The notes under the pieces were generated by a model. It saw only the letters and a list, made by a program, of their open reading frames with translations. It ran no database searches and was not told the origin of the DNA. This document shows positions 44,681 through 55,440 of a DNA stretch of 64,000 nucleotides, one piece after another. Position 1 is the stretch's first letter. The number at the start of each line of letters is the position of its first letter. The stretch comes from Paracyclopina nana (Eukaryota > Arthropoda > Copepoda > Cyclopoida > Cyclopettidae). The stretch covers positions 9,920,001 through 9,984,000 of the forward strand of contig JAGUCH010000001.1 of assembly GCA_019096065.1 (NCBI GenBank), read 5' to 3'. Both the position numbers and the translations under genes were made by a program.

Positions 44681-46985
44681 TTTAATGAAATTTATTGTCC
44701 CTTATAAATCCCTGATTGTGTCATATAAAAATGAGTGTTGGGGTGACTTTTTGCATTTACCTTAAATCAATGCATTTCACTACTTTTAATGCCTTCATTT
44801 AGTTTGGGTAGCCTGCTACTAGAGTGAAATTCAACTTTTGTCCAGGACCTACATCAATTTCCATTACATATGAATCCCTTATACCATTATAAGGGATTTA
44901 TAGTTTATAGTTATACAATTTCATAAAATTATGCAAATTAGCTTAGGATATTGTAATCCTTTCAGCATATTTTTTTACAACTGGTAGTATTGTTATATTC
45001 CTAAATAGAAATTCTTCATCATAGACTTAACTTTGAAAAAACCCGATCTCTCATAAATCACTAATAAAAGGCTTGTGTCATGAGGCTTTCATTACATTAT
45101 GCTAATTATAATTAATATAGTTTCATAAACTGTTTGTAGATGGCGCTGTGACTAGTTTTTTTAATTTTAGTTTACTGTTTACAAGAAGTAGCTGAAATAC
45201 ATGCAGAAAATTTCAAGAATCATTAATATTATTTGATCTAAACTTATTTTGGATCAATAATTACACAACATCACCTTGTAGTGCCTTTGCATAATTGATT
45301 TTTCACTTAATTTTCAAATGCATTAATTTTGATGAAATATCTGAAATTCATTTTTTTTTCAAATTTTTTCATGATATCTTAGATATTGATTTTTCAAAGA
45401 GTCTTCCTTGATACTCTTCCAGAATAAAAGTATCATGGACAAGTTTAGGATTGAACTTATCCAGGATAAACTTTCTTAAATTCTGAGGAAGGGTAATCTC
45501 TTATAATAATCACAGTTTATAGGAGGGTTTGATAAGGCTGCACCCTTATAAACCCACACAAAAATCTCATAGTATAAGGGCAATTATGTATGGACGATTT
45601 TTTTTAAAATGCTGGAAAAAAAGTACTCCTATGGAACACTAATGTCAAGCTTATATATTAATGGATTTATATGGGTTTCATAGGAGAGCAGAAAATCAAG
45701 GAAATTTTTTAAAAATTTGCAAACAAAAAATAAGAATGAATGCCTTATGCCAATACCTATTTATAAGCGATTCATAAGGAAGGTACGGCTAGGAGCAATT
45801 TTTAAAAAATATTATAACTGACACTGCAACATGAAGTGATGAATAACAAAGCAGTTTAGCATTAATTAGTGATAATGGCTACAAATGCTACCACATGAAT
45901 GCTTGCAAGTGTGTAAAAACACATGATCTAAAAAATCTTGACTGATAAAAAGTAGTGAGGATCTCCAGATTCATGAGCCAAACATGACAGCGGAGAAGTT
46001 AGTCCAATCCAAGTAGCTAATACTTTAAATGAAGTGCATGTACTCAGTGATGAATAATATCAAGGCATTTTACCGATAACTTCATCACTGAAGGAAATAT
46101 TCACTTTGGAAAATTCAGTGATTTTGGCCCTCCCTTATAAATTTTTACGAAAATGTGACATGAAACTCTTATATTTAAGATATTTATACTAGATTTATAA
46201 GTATAAAAGCCTTATAAATCGAGTAATTTATAACCTCATTTTTCTAGTGGGGGTTATGTCTCAATAAACCTGCAATCAACGTCTTATTCATGACATGCTT
46301 GCTGAAGCTCTTTGTGTTTGGAATGACATACTTCGGCAATGTGCCATAAAAGCTTTCAAACGGCTCAGCAGAAATCTCAGCTAGACAGTGCTGTTGACGT
46401 ATTTCTCTCAAGTGGGAAAATAAGTGAACACTTGCCTAAACCTCTCCATTCCTTTTTCTTAAAGACTGGTCAACACTGTCTGAGTCTTGCGGGCACGCGA
46501 CAATCCGTCTGTAGTACAGGGAAATGAGTGTTATATGAAAGATATTATGAAATGGGTCAATACTTTTAAGGCCCAATAGGAGGTATCTGTCTAGTGACAG
46601 TTCTAAAGTAAATGCAAAGCTGATATAGCAAAAGATTACAAAGCTTCCAATTTTTGAAGGTACAAAGTCAAATAGTTTTTTTCTTGGTGTATATCAAATT
46701 AGGCATAAACGTCAAAAGCTTAGGACTGGTAAAGACAACTTGAGGTAGCATTGTTCTTTCATGTCTATCAGGGCAAAGGGGCGGTAAGAAAAAGGGAAAA
46801 ACTTCAAAAAATTTGAGTTCTCATCTGCCTTTGAAAAAATTTCATTTTGATTAAGGTTTTTCATTTTGAAAAAAATTAATGCGTTTTTGCAACGCCCCTT
46901 TTAGCTCAACTTTTTCCCTATCAATTTGGCTGACCATTCTTTAGAAAAAGCATGGAGAAATTTACACTTGCCTACTCCAAAGACC
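44681..46985. other. gene-free AT-rich stretch
   Basis: No gene, RNA gene or strong repeat recognised. CTTATAAAT-type words recur. The frame 46339-46527 matches nothing I know. Confidence 0.4.
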
Positions 46986-46989
46986 ATGG

Positions 46990-47383
46990 CAAACATGTAG
47001 TAGAGCGTCTGTGACATGCTGTCAAGGTCCACCTTTCTACAGATCTCCCTATACATTTTGTCGTTGTAGAGAGCTGCTCATACAAGATATGTGAAGAAGT
47101 ACCAAATTTTCCTCAGGTTTCTGTTCTCTTCACCTGATAAAGACCTGCCAAACTATAAGAAGCCACAGACTATGATTGACAAGTACTCTCCAGACTTGTA
47201 GTGTTGCGATGCACTCTTCATTGGGTGTGGTCTTCTATTGAATTCCAAAGGGATCCTCAATCTTGTCCAGATTTCATCAAATTGGTGCATCAGGTCTACT
47301 GTGCGAGCACTGTACTTATTGGCCCTTCCCTTTCTGGGATGATTGATGATTTCCAAAATTAAGGCCTTGCCAACCCCTAGCAC
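46990..47383 (-). pseudogene. fragment resembling a DNA-transposon-associated domain
   Basis: Minus-strand frame with NRRPHPMKSASQHYKSGEY followed, across a stop at ~47070, by a stretch with GEENRNLRKIWYFFTYLV. The layout (RRP..., HYK/WKA-type, then a helical FLLY-like block) recalls the conserved region downstream of the catalytic core in some CACTA-type or related transposase proteins. It is broken and short. Confidence 0.3.
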
Positions 47384-47699
47384 TTGTCAGGTCAGGTCAA
47401 TTAGTAAATTGTGACCAAGTCATGTTAGGCCAGACATCATTTTTTCTTTTGTCGGTCACAGCCAGGCCTGTATTCTCGTGCCCAGGCAGGTAAAGGCTTG
47501 TCCTCTATCAAAACATGTTGAGCTCTAGCCTGATGTGCATCAATAAGCTTGTAGGGTCATGTTCCCCTCAAACGGGGTTACTTCTTAGCGGTAATTCTGG
47601 TGGTTCATCATCTTCAGTCAGTTCATGCACATTGCCATAAATGAGTACCTCTTCTGATAACATGATAACATCATCATCTTCAATTGTTATGTAGCCTCC

Positions 47700-48700
47700 T
47701 TTTTAATCTTCGTCTGGATGGGCATGATCTTTGGAAGATGAAGTTTCAGCCAGAGCCTCTGATAAGTCGCTTGTTGCTTGAGCTGGTGGCTTAGAAGGAG
47801 TAGATTTACAAACACATAATCTGTTTAAGTGAACATATCTGGATTTGCTAGTGGAGAGATGTTGGATCAAGGCATTTGTGTCCTGGAGACTCACAATCAC
47901 ATAAGGCCCTTCCCATCTTGATTGAATTTTCGAGTTGATTTTCAGAAGTTCTTGGCGATCCAACCAATGCAATAACCCTTCACTGAAATCTTCTGGCTTG
48001 ATCTTGGCAATGTAGAGCTGCTTGTATGAGTCACGTTACGATATGTTGCCTTCAATAGCGACTTGACGGGCAATCTTCATCAGTCTTGCAATCTCACTGA
48101 TGTAGTATTCCTCATAATAGGTTTTGTCAACCAGATTTGAATCCAGTAATGGTGTTCTGGGATGCACTCCAAAAAGGAGTAAGAATGGATTCATTTTTGT
48201 TGCCTTACTCACACCACAGTTGTAGGAGAGTTGAAGTGCTGGAAGAAGTGGTTCCCATTCCAAATTGAGGGTGGCTAGGGCTGATTTTGTGCTTGTCTAT
48301 CTGGAGCAGATCATAAAGCAATTGACTCTATTTTGGTGCAAATTCTGTCCTTCCATCAGTAATGAGCACGGCTGGGGAGTCAAATCTTGCAATCCATTGA
48401 TTAAAAATAGCCCCAGCAACAGTATCAGGGTGTTTGTTCTCTAGAGCGACAAACTCTGCATACTTACTAAAAGAATCAGTGATAACCAAAATAAACTTCT
48501 TTCCATCTGAATCCCTCAAAGGTCCAAAGAGGTCAGCATGGACCTGCTCTAAGGGACCCTTTGGTTGCTGGTGGGGTAGCAATTCCACATTCGGATGTGA
48601 TTGCTTTGGCTTGGTTCTGTCACATTTCCAACATGAAATGATGTATTCCTCAACATAGCCAGTAAACTAGGCCAAAAATACTGCTCATGAATTCTTTCAC
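47700..48700 (-). pseudogene. Gypsy-type pol remnant: integrase
   Basis: Minus strand, reading down from 48700: HERIHEQYFWPSLL and, after a frameshift, EEYIISCWKC form the HHCC zinc-binding region; HADLFGPLRDSDGKK and LITDGRTEF carry the first two catalytic Asp of the DDE core; after a stop near 48328 comes SPSHPQF, but the region of the catalytic Glu is lost at a frameshift; 48263-48036 is the tail of the core, and 47972-47703 has the GPY/F module (RWEGPYVIVSLQDT). Clearly chromovirus/Gypsy-like in order, and dead. Confidence 0.8.
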
Positions 48701-48926
48701 TGGTCTTGTAGATGCTCATGTGCCCAACGGCGGCATGCGCAGCACTAATAATATCAGCATGACAAACAGCCGGGCTGCCAACACTGACTTGTCCAAAGGC
48801 CCACTCTTCACAAACAACAAGTCATTCTTGACTGCACAAATAGGGCCTTATCTTCTAATAATCCTTTTCAACTCGGGTTGTCTGGGTACAATTCCTTGTC
48901 AAACAAAGGAAAGTAAACCCCAACAA

Positions 48927-49826
48927 CTAGGTCTGTAGATTTAGCTTCCTCATGGCTGTCCTGTCTTCTATGGCATCAACAATTATACTGAGGGTTTCAA
49001 TACATTCACAAAGTTTCTTCATAACTGCCAGGGTCTCCATGGCCTCGGCAGAATTACTGTGGGTTTTACCACCTTTTTGTAGTTTCTTCATTTCTAACAT
49101 GTCCTCCATGGCCCTAACAGCAATATTGTGGGTTTCACAACCTTACTGTAGTTGCTTCATAACTGCCAGGCTCTCCATAGCCTCAACAGTGCTACTATGG
49201 GTTTTGCCACTTTCTTGTAGTTTCTTCATTACTGCCAGGCTCTTCATGGCCTCAACAGCGCTACTGTGGGTTTCACCACTTTCTTGTAGTTTCTTCATTA
49301 CTGCCATGTCCTCGATGGCCTCAACAGGGCTACTGTGGGTTTCACCACCTCGCAAGAGGTCTCGTAGCTTCTTAATAACTGCCATGGCCTCCATGGCCTC
49401 AATAGTGATATTGTGGGTTTCACCACCTTGCAGAAGCTCTTGTAGCTTCTTCATAATTGCCATGTCCTCCATGGCCTCAACAGTGATATAGTGGGTTTCA
49501 CCACATTGCAGAAGCTCTTGTAGCTTCTTCATAGCTGCTATGTCCTCCATGGCCTCAACAGTGATATTGTGGATTTCACCACCTTGCAGAAGCTCTTGTA
49601 GCTTCTTCATAGCTGCTATGTACCCCATGGCCTCAACAGTGATATTGTGGGTTTCACCACATTGCAAAAGCTCTTGTAGCTTCTTCATAGCTGCCATGTC
49701 CTCCATTGCCTTAACAGTGATGCTGTGGGTTTCACCACCTGGCAAAAGTTCAGGAACATTTCTCAAACAATAATCAATAGGGTTATCTGCCCTTGGACAA
49801 TTACATGTGATATGGCATCCAAACAT
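48927..49826 (-). repeat. in-frame 26-aa tandem repeat inside the pol remnant
   Basis: About eleven units of 78 or 69 bp on the minus strand encode variants of GGETHNITVEAMEDM + AAMKKLQELLQ. Unit lengths differ by 9 bp, and the frame stays open for 227 codons (one stop at ~49142 separates a last part). Predicted to be all-helical. It lies exactly where the rest of reverse transcriptase and RNase H should be. Whether it was ever part of a protein is uncertain. Confidence 0.7.
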
Positions 49827-50290
49827 TCTGAGATAAGGGGAAGCTGGTAGCGAGAAGGCTCTGTTTTAGCATTCTGACCTTTTTAGTCAACCATTGGTCT
49901 CCAACCAGTGGCTCCATCTAGCAGTTTCTTTGGCACTCAGAAAATACTTGAGTTCCAGGGAGAATTGTAGGGTTCCAAAATGCCCATCTTCAGCCTTTCC
50001 TCAATGCTCATATTGATTTCATCAAGATGTGACATGGGGATCTGGAATATTTCTTAGGTGCAAATCCCTCTTCCTTTAGGGTGTTATACCATTGGGCTGC
50101 TTTTGCCTTAAGTGCCATGGCAGCATACATGGCCCATTTCATCCGTCCAGCGTTGAGGCAGATGTCGCTGGGGACATGAGGAGGTTTCTGTGTTATATTC
50201 TTGTGGTGGAGCAGTAGGCCGAATTGTTCCTTCTGATCAGGCCTCTTCATAAAATTCCTCCTCGTAATATTCATCCTCACTATCAGCCAT
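49740..50290 (-). pseudogene. Gypsy-type pol remnant: start of reverse transcriptase
   Basis: Minus strand ~50060-49780 reads PMSHLDEINMSIEERLKMG, GILEPYNSPWNSSIF, stop, VPKKLLDGATGWRPMVD, stop, then YQLPLISECLDAIS, matching the first RT motifs (IEPS.SPW.SPVV.V.KKDG..R..VD, then Y.LP.I...L). The frame has stops and the array at 48927-49826 replaces what follows. Upstream, 50290-50240 carries a short acidic start (MADSEDEYYEEEFYEEA). Confidence 0.75.
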
Positions 50291-50299
50291 TTAAATATG

Positions 50300-50770
50300 A
50301 TACAGCATCACTCACTTCTCATTCCCTCCAGGGCTGCAGGTAAGTGAGCTGCCACTAGTTGTTGTATTTTTTTGTGTCTACATGATGGGACATGACTTCT
50401 CTCTGCCACAACTGAATTTATTTCTCAACCGAGCACTATGTATACAGGGTGCAGCGCCAAAAATGCAACCGTGCTACAGCCGATTCAGCCGGTTTATTTA
50501 CTACTTCAGAGCAGCCCGCTGTGAGCAGTTGTACTGTCAAGGTGAAATAGCATTGCACATCCTGCAAGGTGAAAGTGTGGTTAGGTAGCGCAGCTTGTAC
50601 TATGCTACTATATTTACTGAAGGATGATGTGCTAGCGCCATGAAGGTTATAAAAACATAAAATATGCCAATGTTTGTGTCTGTGTAAAATTTAACTAGCT
50701 AAAGAAAAACAATTGCATATTTTCTTTGAGCTCTAATGAAATGCAAATTTGATTGGCTTTCAATAAACAT
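50300..50770. other. pol-remnant flank
   Basis: 50440-50480 (CAGGGTGCAGCG...GTGCTACAGC) matches the inverse of 31590-31620, a link between pol and env-like remnants. No gene otherwise. Confidence 0.45.
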
Positions 50771-50772
50771 GA

Positions 50773-51345
50773 TCATGGGCTTACAGGCAGGACATCATTC
50801 TCACTGCTGACCTTGGCTTGAGACTCAACTCCTCCATTGGTGCCACTTGGGCCGGCTCCATACTCGTTGTAGTCATCAGACTTGCTTTCGTTGCTGCCAT
50901 CATCCTCTTCATTGTCCTCCTCCTCCTTTGCCTCGGACACCTCGTTCATGCTGATGTCAGTTCCAGCCAGTTTCTTGTAAGGCAAATTTTTGAAATCATC
51001 TGCATCATCATCATCTGAAGAGCTTTCGGACTCATTTGGAACTCAAACATTCACAGGGAACTCCTTAACAAGTTTGTCCAACTTTCCAAGGTGGTCTTTG
51101 AGGATGGCCTTGTAGACACTGAGCTACTGCAAGACAATGGAAAAGTGAGACATGTCATGCATAGACATCGAAACGACTTTCAAAACATTTTGACGGAGGG
51201 CTAAACTAATATTGAACCCTTACTTCAGGAAGGGCCTTGATCTTGTCGAAGGTCAGGCAAAGGCAAACATCATTGTCTTCAATCTGCGTTTCAGCCACAA
51301 TGGCCTTCATGGCATCGTAGAGGGAAGAAGCTTCCATGACGCCTG
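50773..51345 (-). pseudogene. coding-like acidic protein fragment, interrupted
   Basis: Minus strand: 51345-51235 encodes MKAIVAETQIEDNDVCLCL-type sequence ending at a possible splice donor; 51120-51045 gives KAILKDHLGKLDKLVKEF; an in-frame TGA follows, then an acidic tract (SESSSDDDDADDF, KEEEDNEEDDG) to 50773. Order and composition look like a former spliced gene with GC-richer codons, but the internal stop makes it a pseudogene unless a splice avoids it. Not recognised. Confidence 0.35.
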
Positions 51346-51484
51346 GCTCAAACCTCTAAAAGAAATAATCCTCAGCCCTTGTTGTGATGTCTTTACTCAC
51401 ACCCCTTTTGAAAGCAGCTTGGACTTTGCTGCGTGTGCTGCAAGTGCACAAAGGTTAGCTGAGTCTGGATATTGACACCATCCA

Positions 51485-52185
51485 AGTCCTCTGGGTGGAG
51501 ATACTACTTAGCCTGGAGTGGTCCGTCTCCATGTCCCACAATCAAGATGGCAAAGTCATGCAGCTGGGTGGTAAACAGTCTTCATTGACAAATAGACTGC
51601 ACACCCTTCAGCACAAAATCCGGCAAATTTGGGACTCCTCAATATGCACTAGGAGCAACAGGTCACCCGAATGCTGCCCATGATGCTGGTGGAGCTCTGG
51701 TGAGGGTTTTTTATCATTATTCCCAGCCAACAAATGCTCCCAAAACCATTTAACACAATGGCTAGAACAATTTGAACATGATAAGCAATCTGAACATCCT
51801 AAACAACCTGAACATCCTGAACAACCTAAACATCTTGAACAATCTGACCAACATGAACATTCTGAGCAATCTAACAACCTGAACATTTTGACCACCCTGA
51901 ACAACCTGGACATCCTGAACATCCTAAACAACCTCAACATCCTGAACAGCCTGAACATTCTGGCCACCCTGAACAACCTGGACATCCTGAACATACTGAA
52001 CAACTTGAACAACAAAAGTGTGCTTTTGGACTAATAAGAAAAGCTATAGAAATTAAGGAGGAGCCATGAATAACCAATCATTTAGTAAGCTCAAGAAATC
52101 TCCTAAAAATGGGTCAAAAGATTGACTTTGCCTTACATTTAGGGCCCAAACGCCTCAAATTATCCATTTCAACTGACATTTTGAC
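51485..52185 (+). repeat. long inverted repeat, left arm
   Basis: Matches the reverse complement of 53950-54745 nearly base for base over ~600 bp (for example TTTTGGACTAATAAGAAAAG and GGGCCCAAACGCCTCAAATT), with diverged GTTCAGG-type units in its middle (51760-52015). Small indels differ between arms, including a ~26-bp insertion near 51600. Confidence 0.9.
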
Positions 52186-53047
52186 TAAAATTTTGAATCT
52201 TCTTTGCAGTTTAGTAGTAGCATAATGCAATGCGTAAGTTTTGGCTCTGGGAATCTCAAAATGAGTAAAAAGCTTTAATTTGCCTCACATTCATAGTCCA
52301 GTTGCCTCAAAATATCAGGCACAACTGACATTTAAGCTCAAAATTGACATAATCGGAAATTTCGAGTTATCTTAGAACTTATGCAGAATCATAATGTGAT
52401 GTGCAAGTTTTTGCTCCTGTGACATAAAAATGAGTCAAAGTTTGACTTTGCCTCAGAGCTTTAGAGCCCAGTTGCCTCAAATTGTCATGTGTCATAAAAT
52501 TTGTCTCAGAAGATTGCTTTAGAGCCATTAGAGCAAACTTGACTCATGTCCCAGAATCATTTTTGAAGTTTGAGTCAGTAACTTGGCCAAGTAGGAAAAT
52601 GCACACATTCTTTCAAAGAGCCTTTCTTGTTCGAATTAACTAAACATTATGTTCAAAGATGATCTAAAAGGTGGCCTGAGTCATAAAATGAGTCATAGAA
52701 GGTTGCTTTCTTTAAATTTGAGTCATTTAGGCAAACTTGACTCAAGTCCTAGAATCATTTCTGAAGTTTTAGTCATTTTCTTGGTTAAAGAAAGATGCAC
52801 ACTCTTTGTTGGGACATTCTTTCAAAAAGCCTTTCTCACTCAAGAGGACCAACATTCTATCTAAGATGATCTAGATTAGTCCCTGAGTCATAAAATGAGT
52901 CATAGAAGGTCATAGTCTTCAATATTAGCCATTTATACAAAATTGGCTCAAGTCCCAGAATCTGAAGTTTGAGTCAGTAGCTTGGATAAGTAGAAAGTTG
53001 CACACTTTTTGTTGGGACATTCTAAACAAATGCACACTATTTGTTGA
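52186..53047. repeat. spacer with diverged ~250-bp repeats
   Basis: Three or four diverged units sharing GAGTCATAAAATGAGTCA, CAAACTTGACTCAAGTCC and TGGGACATTCTTTCAAA words. Non-coding, AT-rich. Confidence 0.65.
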
Positions 53048-53935
53048 GGCTGTTCAGGTTGTTCAGGTTGTTCAGGTTGTTCAGGTTGTTCAGGATGTTC
53101 AGGTTGTTCAGGTTGTTCAGGTTGTTCAGGTTGTTCAGGTTGTTCAGGTTGTTCAGGTTGTTCAGGTTGTTCAGGTTGTTCAGGTTGTTCAGGTTGTTCA
53201 GGTTGTTCAGGTTGTTCAGGTTGTTCAGGTTGTTCAGGTTGTTCAGGTTGTTCAGGTTGTTCAGGTTGTTCAGGTTGTTCAGGTTGTTCAGGTTGTTCAG
53301 GTTGTTCAGGTTGTTCAGGTTGTTCAGGTTGTTCAGGTTGTTCAGGTTGTTCAGGTTGTTCAGGTTGTTCAGGTTGTTCAGGTTGTTCAGGTTGTTCAGG
53401 TTGTTCAGGTTGTTCAGGTTGTTCAGGTTGTTCAGGTTGTTCAGGTTGTTCAGGTTGTTCAGGTTGTTCAGGTTGTTCAGGTTGTTCAGGTTGTTCAGGT
53501 TGTTCAGGTTGTTCAGGTTGTTCAGGTTGTTCAGGTTGTTCAGGTTGTTCAGGTTGTTCAGGTTGTTCAGGTTGTTCAGGTTGTTCAGGTTGTTCAGGTT
53601 GTTCAGGTTGTTCAGGTTGTTCAGGTTGTTCAGGTTGTTCAGGTTGTTCAGGTTGTTCAGGTTGTTCAGGTTGTTCAGGTTGTTCAGGTTGTTCAGGTTG
53701 TTCAGGTTGTTCAGGTTGTTCAGGTTGTTCAGGTTGTTCAGGTTGTTCAGGTTGTTCAGGTTGTTCAGGTTGTTCAGGTTGTTCAGGTTGTTCAGGTTGT
53801 TCAGGTTGTTCAGGTTGTTCAGGTTGTTCAGGTTGTTCAGGTTGTTCAGGTTGTTCAGGTTGTTCAGGTTGTTCAGGTTGTTCAGGTTGTTCAGGTTGTT
53901 TGTACAGGTTGTTCAGGTTGTTCTAACCATAGTGT
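53048..53935. repeat. 9-bp minisatellite GTTCAGGTT, about 98 units
   Basis: Near-perfect head-to-tail GTTCAGGTT. Because 9 is a multiple of 3, frames encode endless VQV, LFR or CSG and stay open beyond 320 codons. The array sits asymmetrically beside the right arm of the inverted repeat, whose own arms carry older diverged versions of the same unit. Confidence 0.97.
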
Positions 53936-53949
53936 TAAATGGTTTTGGG

Positions 53950-54745
53950 AGCAAAATGTCAGTTGAAATGGATAATTTGAGGCGTTTGGGCCCTAAATGT
54001 AAGGCAAAGTCAATCTTTTGACCCATTTTTTAGGAGATTTCTTGAGCTTACTAAATGATTGGTTATTCATGGCTCCTCCTTAATTTCTATAGCTTTTCTT
54101 ATTAGTCCAAAAGCACACTTTTGTTGTTCAAGTTGTTCAGTATGTTCAGGATGTCCAGGTTGTTCAGGGTGGCCAGAATGTTCAGGCTGTTCAGGATGTT
54201 GAGGTTGTTTAGGATGTTCAGGATGTCCAGGTTGTTCAGGTTGTTCAGGGTGGTCAAAATGTTCAGGTTGTTAGATTGCTCAGAATGTTCATGTTGGTCA
54301 GATTGTTCAAGATGTTTAGGTTGTTCAGGTTGTTCAGGATGTTCAGGTTGTTCAGGATGTTCAGATTGCTTATCATGTTCAAATTGTTCTAGCCATTGTG
54401 TTAAATGGTTTTGGGAGCATTTGTTGGCTGGGAATAATGATAAAAAACCCTCACCAGAGCTCCACCAGGTTGTTAAGGATGTTCAGGTTGTACAGAATGT
54501 TCAGGTTGTTCAGGATGTTCAGATTGCTCAGCATGTTCAAATTGTTCTAGCCATTGTGTTAGATGGTTTTGGAAGCATTTGTTGGCTGGGAATAATGATA
54601 AGAAACCCTCACCAGAGCTCCACCAGCATCATGGGCGGCATTCGGGTGACCTGTTGCTCCTAGCGCACGTTGAGGAGTCCCAATTCGCCGGATTTGTCAA
54701 TGAAGACTGTTTGCCACCCAGCTGCATGACTTTGCCATCTTGATT
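53950..54745 (-). repeat. long inverted repeat, right arm
   Basis: Reverse complement of 51485-52185. Contains an additional internal partial duplication (54400-54470 repeated at 54540-54640, both with TGGCTGGGAATAATGATAA). The outer ~85 bp (54660-54745) look coding-like in both arms. Confidence 0.9.
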
Positions 54746-55440
54746 GTGGGTCTTGATTTGGTCTCAGGAAAACGTGGATCAGGTTGTTGAGTGCGTTGGA
54801 AATTCTGTTCTTCAGCACAAATCGCATCGGCCTGATCAAATTCACCTTGGTTGCCCTGATTGGCATGGTCATACTCTATCGGAGGCAAGGTCTAGGATGT
54901 TGGATGTTCCTTGCTCTGTAGCATACTGCGTTCTTGATAGTCGAAATGCCTTGGAGGATGATCACCAACCTGGGGCAAGACCAGATCATGTTCCCCAGCA
55001 ATGACGACCGCCGAGACCAGGCCCAGGAGGGACGACCTCTGTGTTCAGGAAATGCAAAGTAGTTCCCCATGTCCGATTTGGGTTGCTCGGACGAGGACGA
55101 CTACGCCCCTCACAAGTACACCTCTACCGCTGCTGCTGCTGCAACCACTACTGCCTCTAGTGGCCAAGAATCTGGAGCTCCCAAACCTGGATTACGACAG
55201 TGGATGCGGGAGCCCGTCTTCAAGGGGCAAGACAATGTGTAAGGAACCTTCAAGCTCAGGTTGAGGAGCTGGCTAGGCAGAACTAAACTATGCATGCCAA
55301 GATTGTCGGTTCTACCTTCCGCTACGGTAGTTTCCCCTTCGGTTCCCGTGGGAATGGCGCAAGACGGCGAGCCTGTGACCGGTCCTCCAATCTTCCCAAT
55401 ACCACCTGCCAGACAATGTTAACCAGCTGCCCGTCGTGAG
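54746..55440 (+). pseudogene. GC-rich coding-like segment, not resolved
   Basis: The plus strand holds a hydrophobic stretch (IKFTLVALIGMVILYRR, ~54833-54883) that could be a membrane helix, and downstream a polar Ala/Thr-rich stretch (SDEDDYAPHKYTSTAAAA) in a coding-like composition, but stops interrupt (for example TAG at ~54919) and I could not find consistent splicing. It may be exons of an unknown gene or a dead copy. Confidence 0.25.

Noticed and set aside
48952..49773. Plus-strand open frames across the pol repeat array
   Set aside because: Shadows of the minus-strand 26-aa repeat; the minus frame continues the pol context.
52998..54021. Open frames of over 320 codons encoding VQV or LFR repeats
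   Set aside because: Pure translation of the 9-bp GTTCAGGTT array; equally open in several frames.
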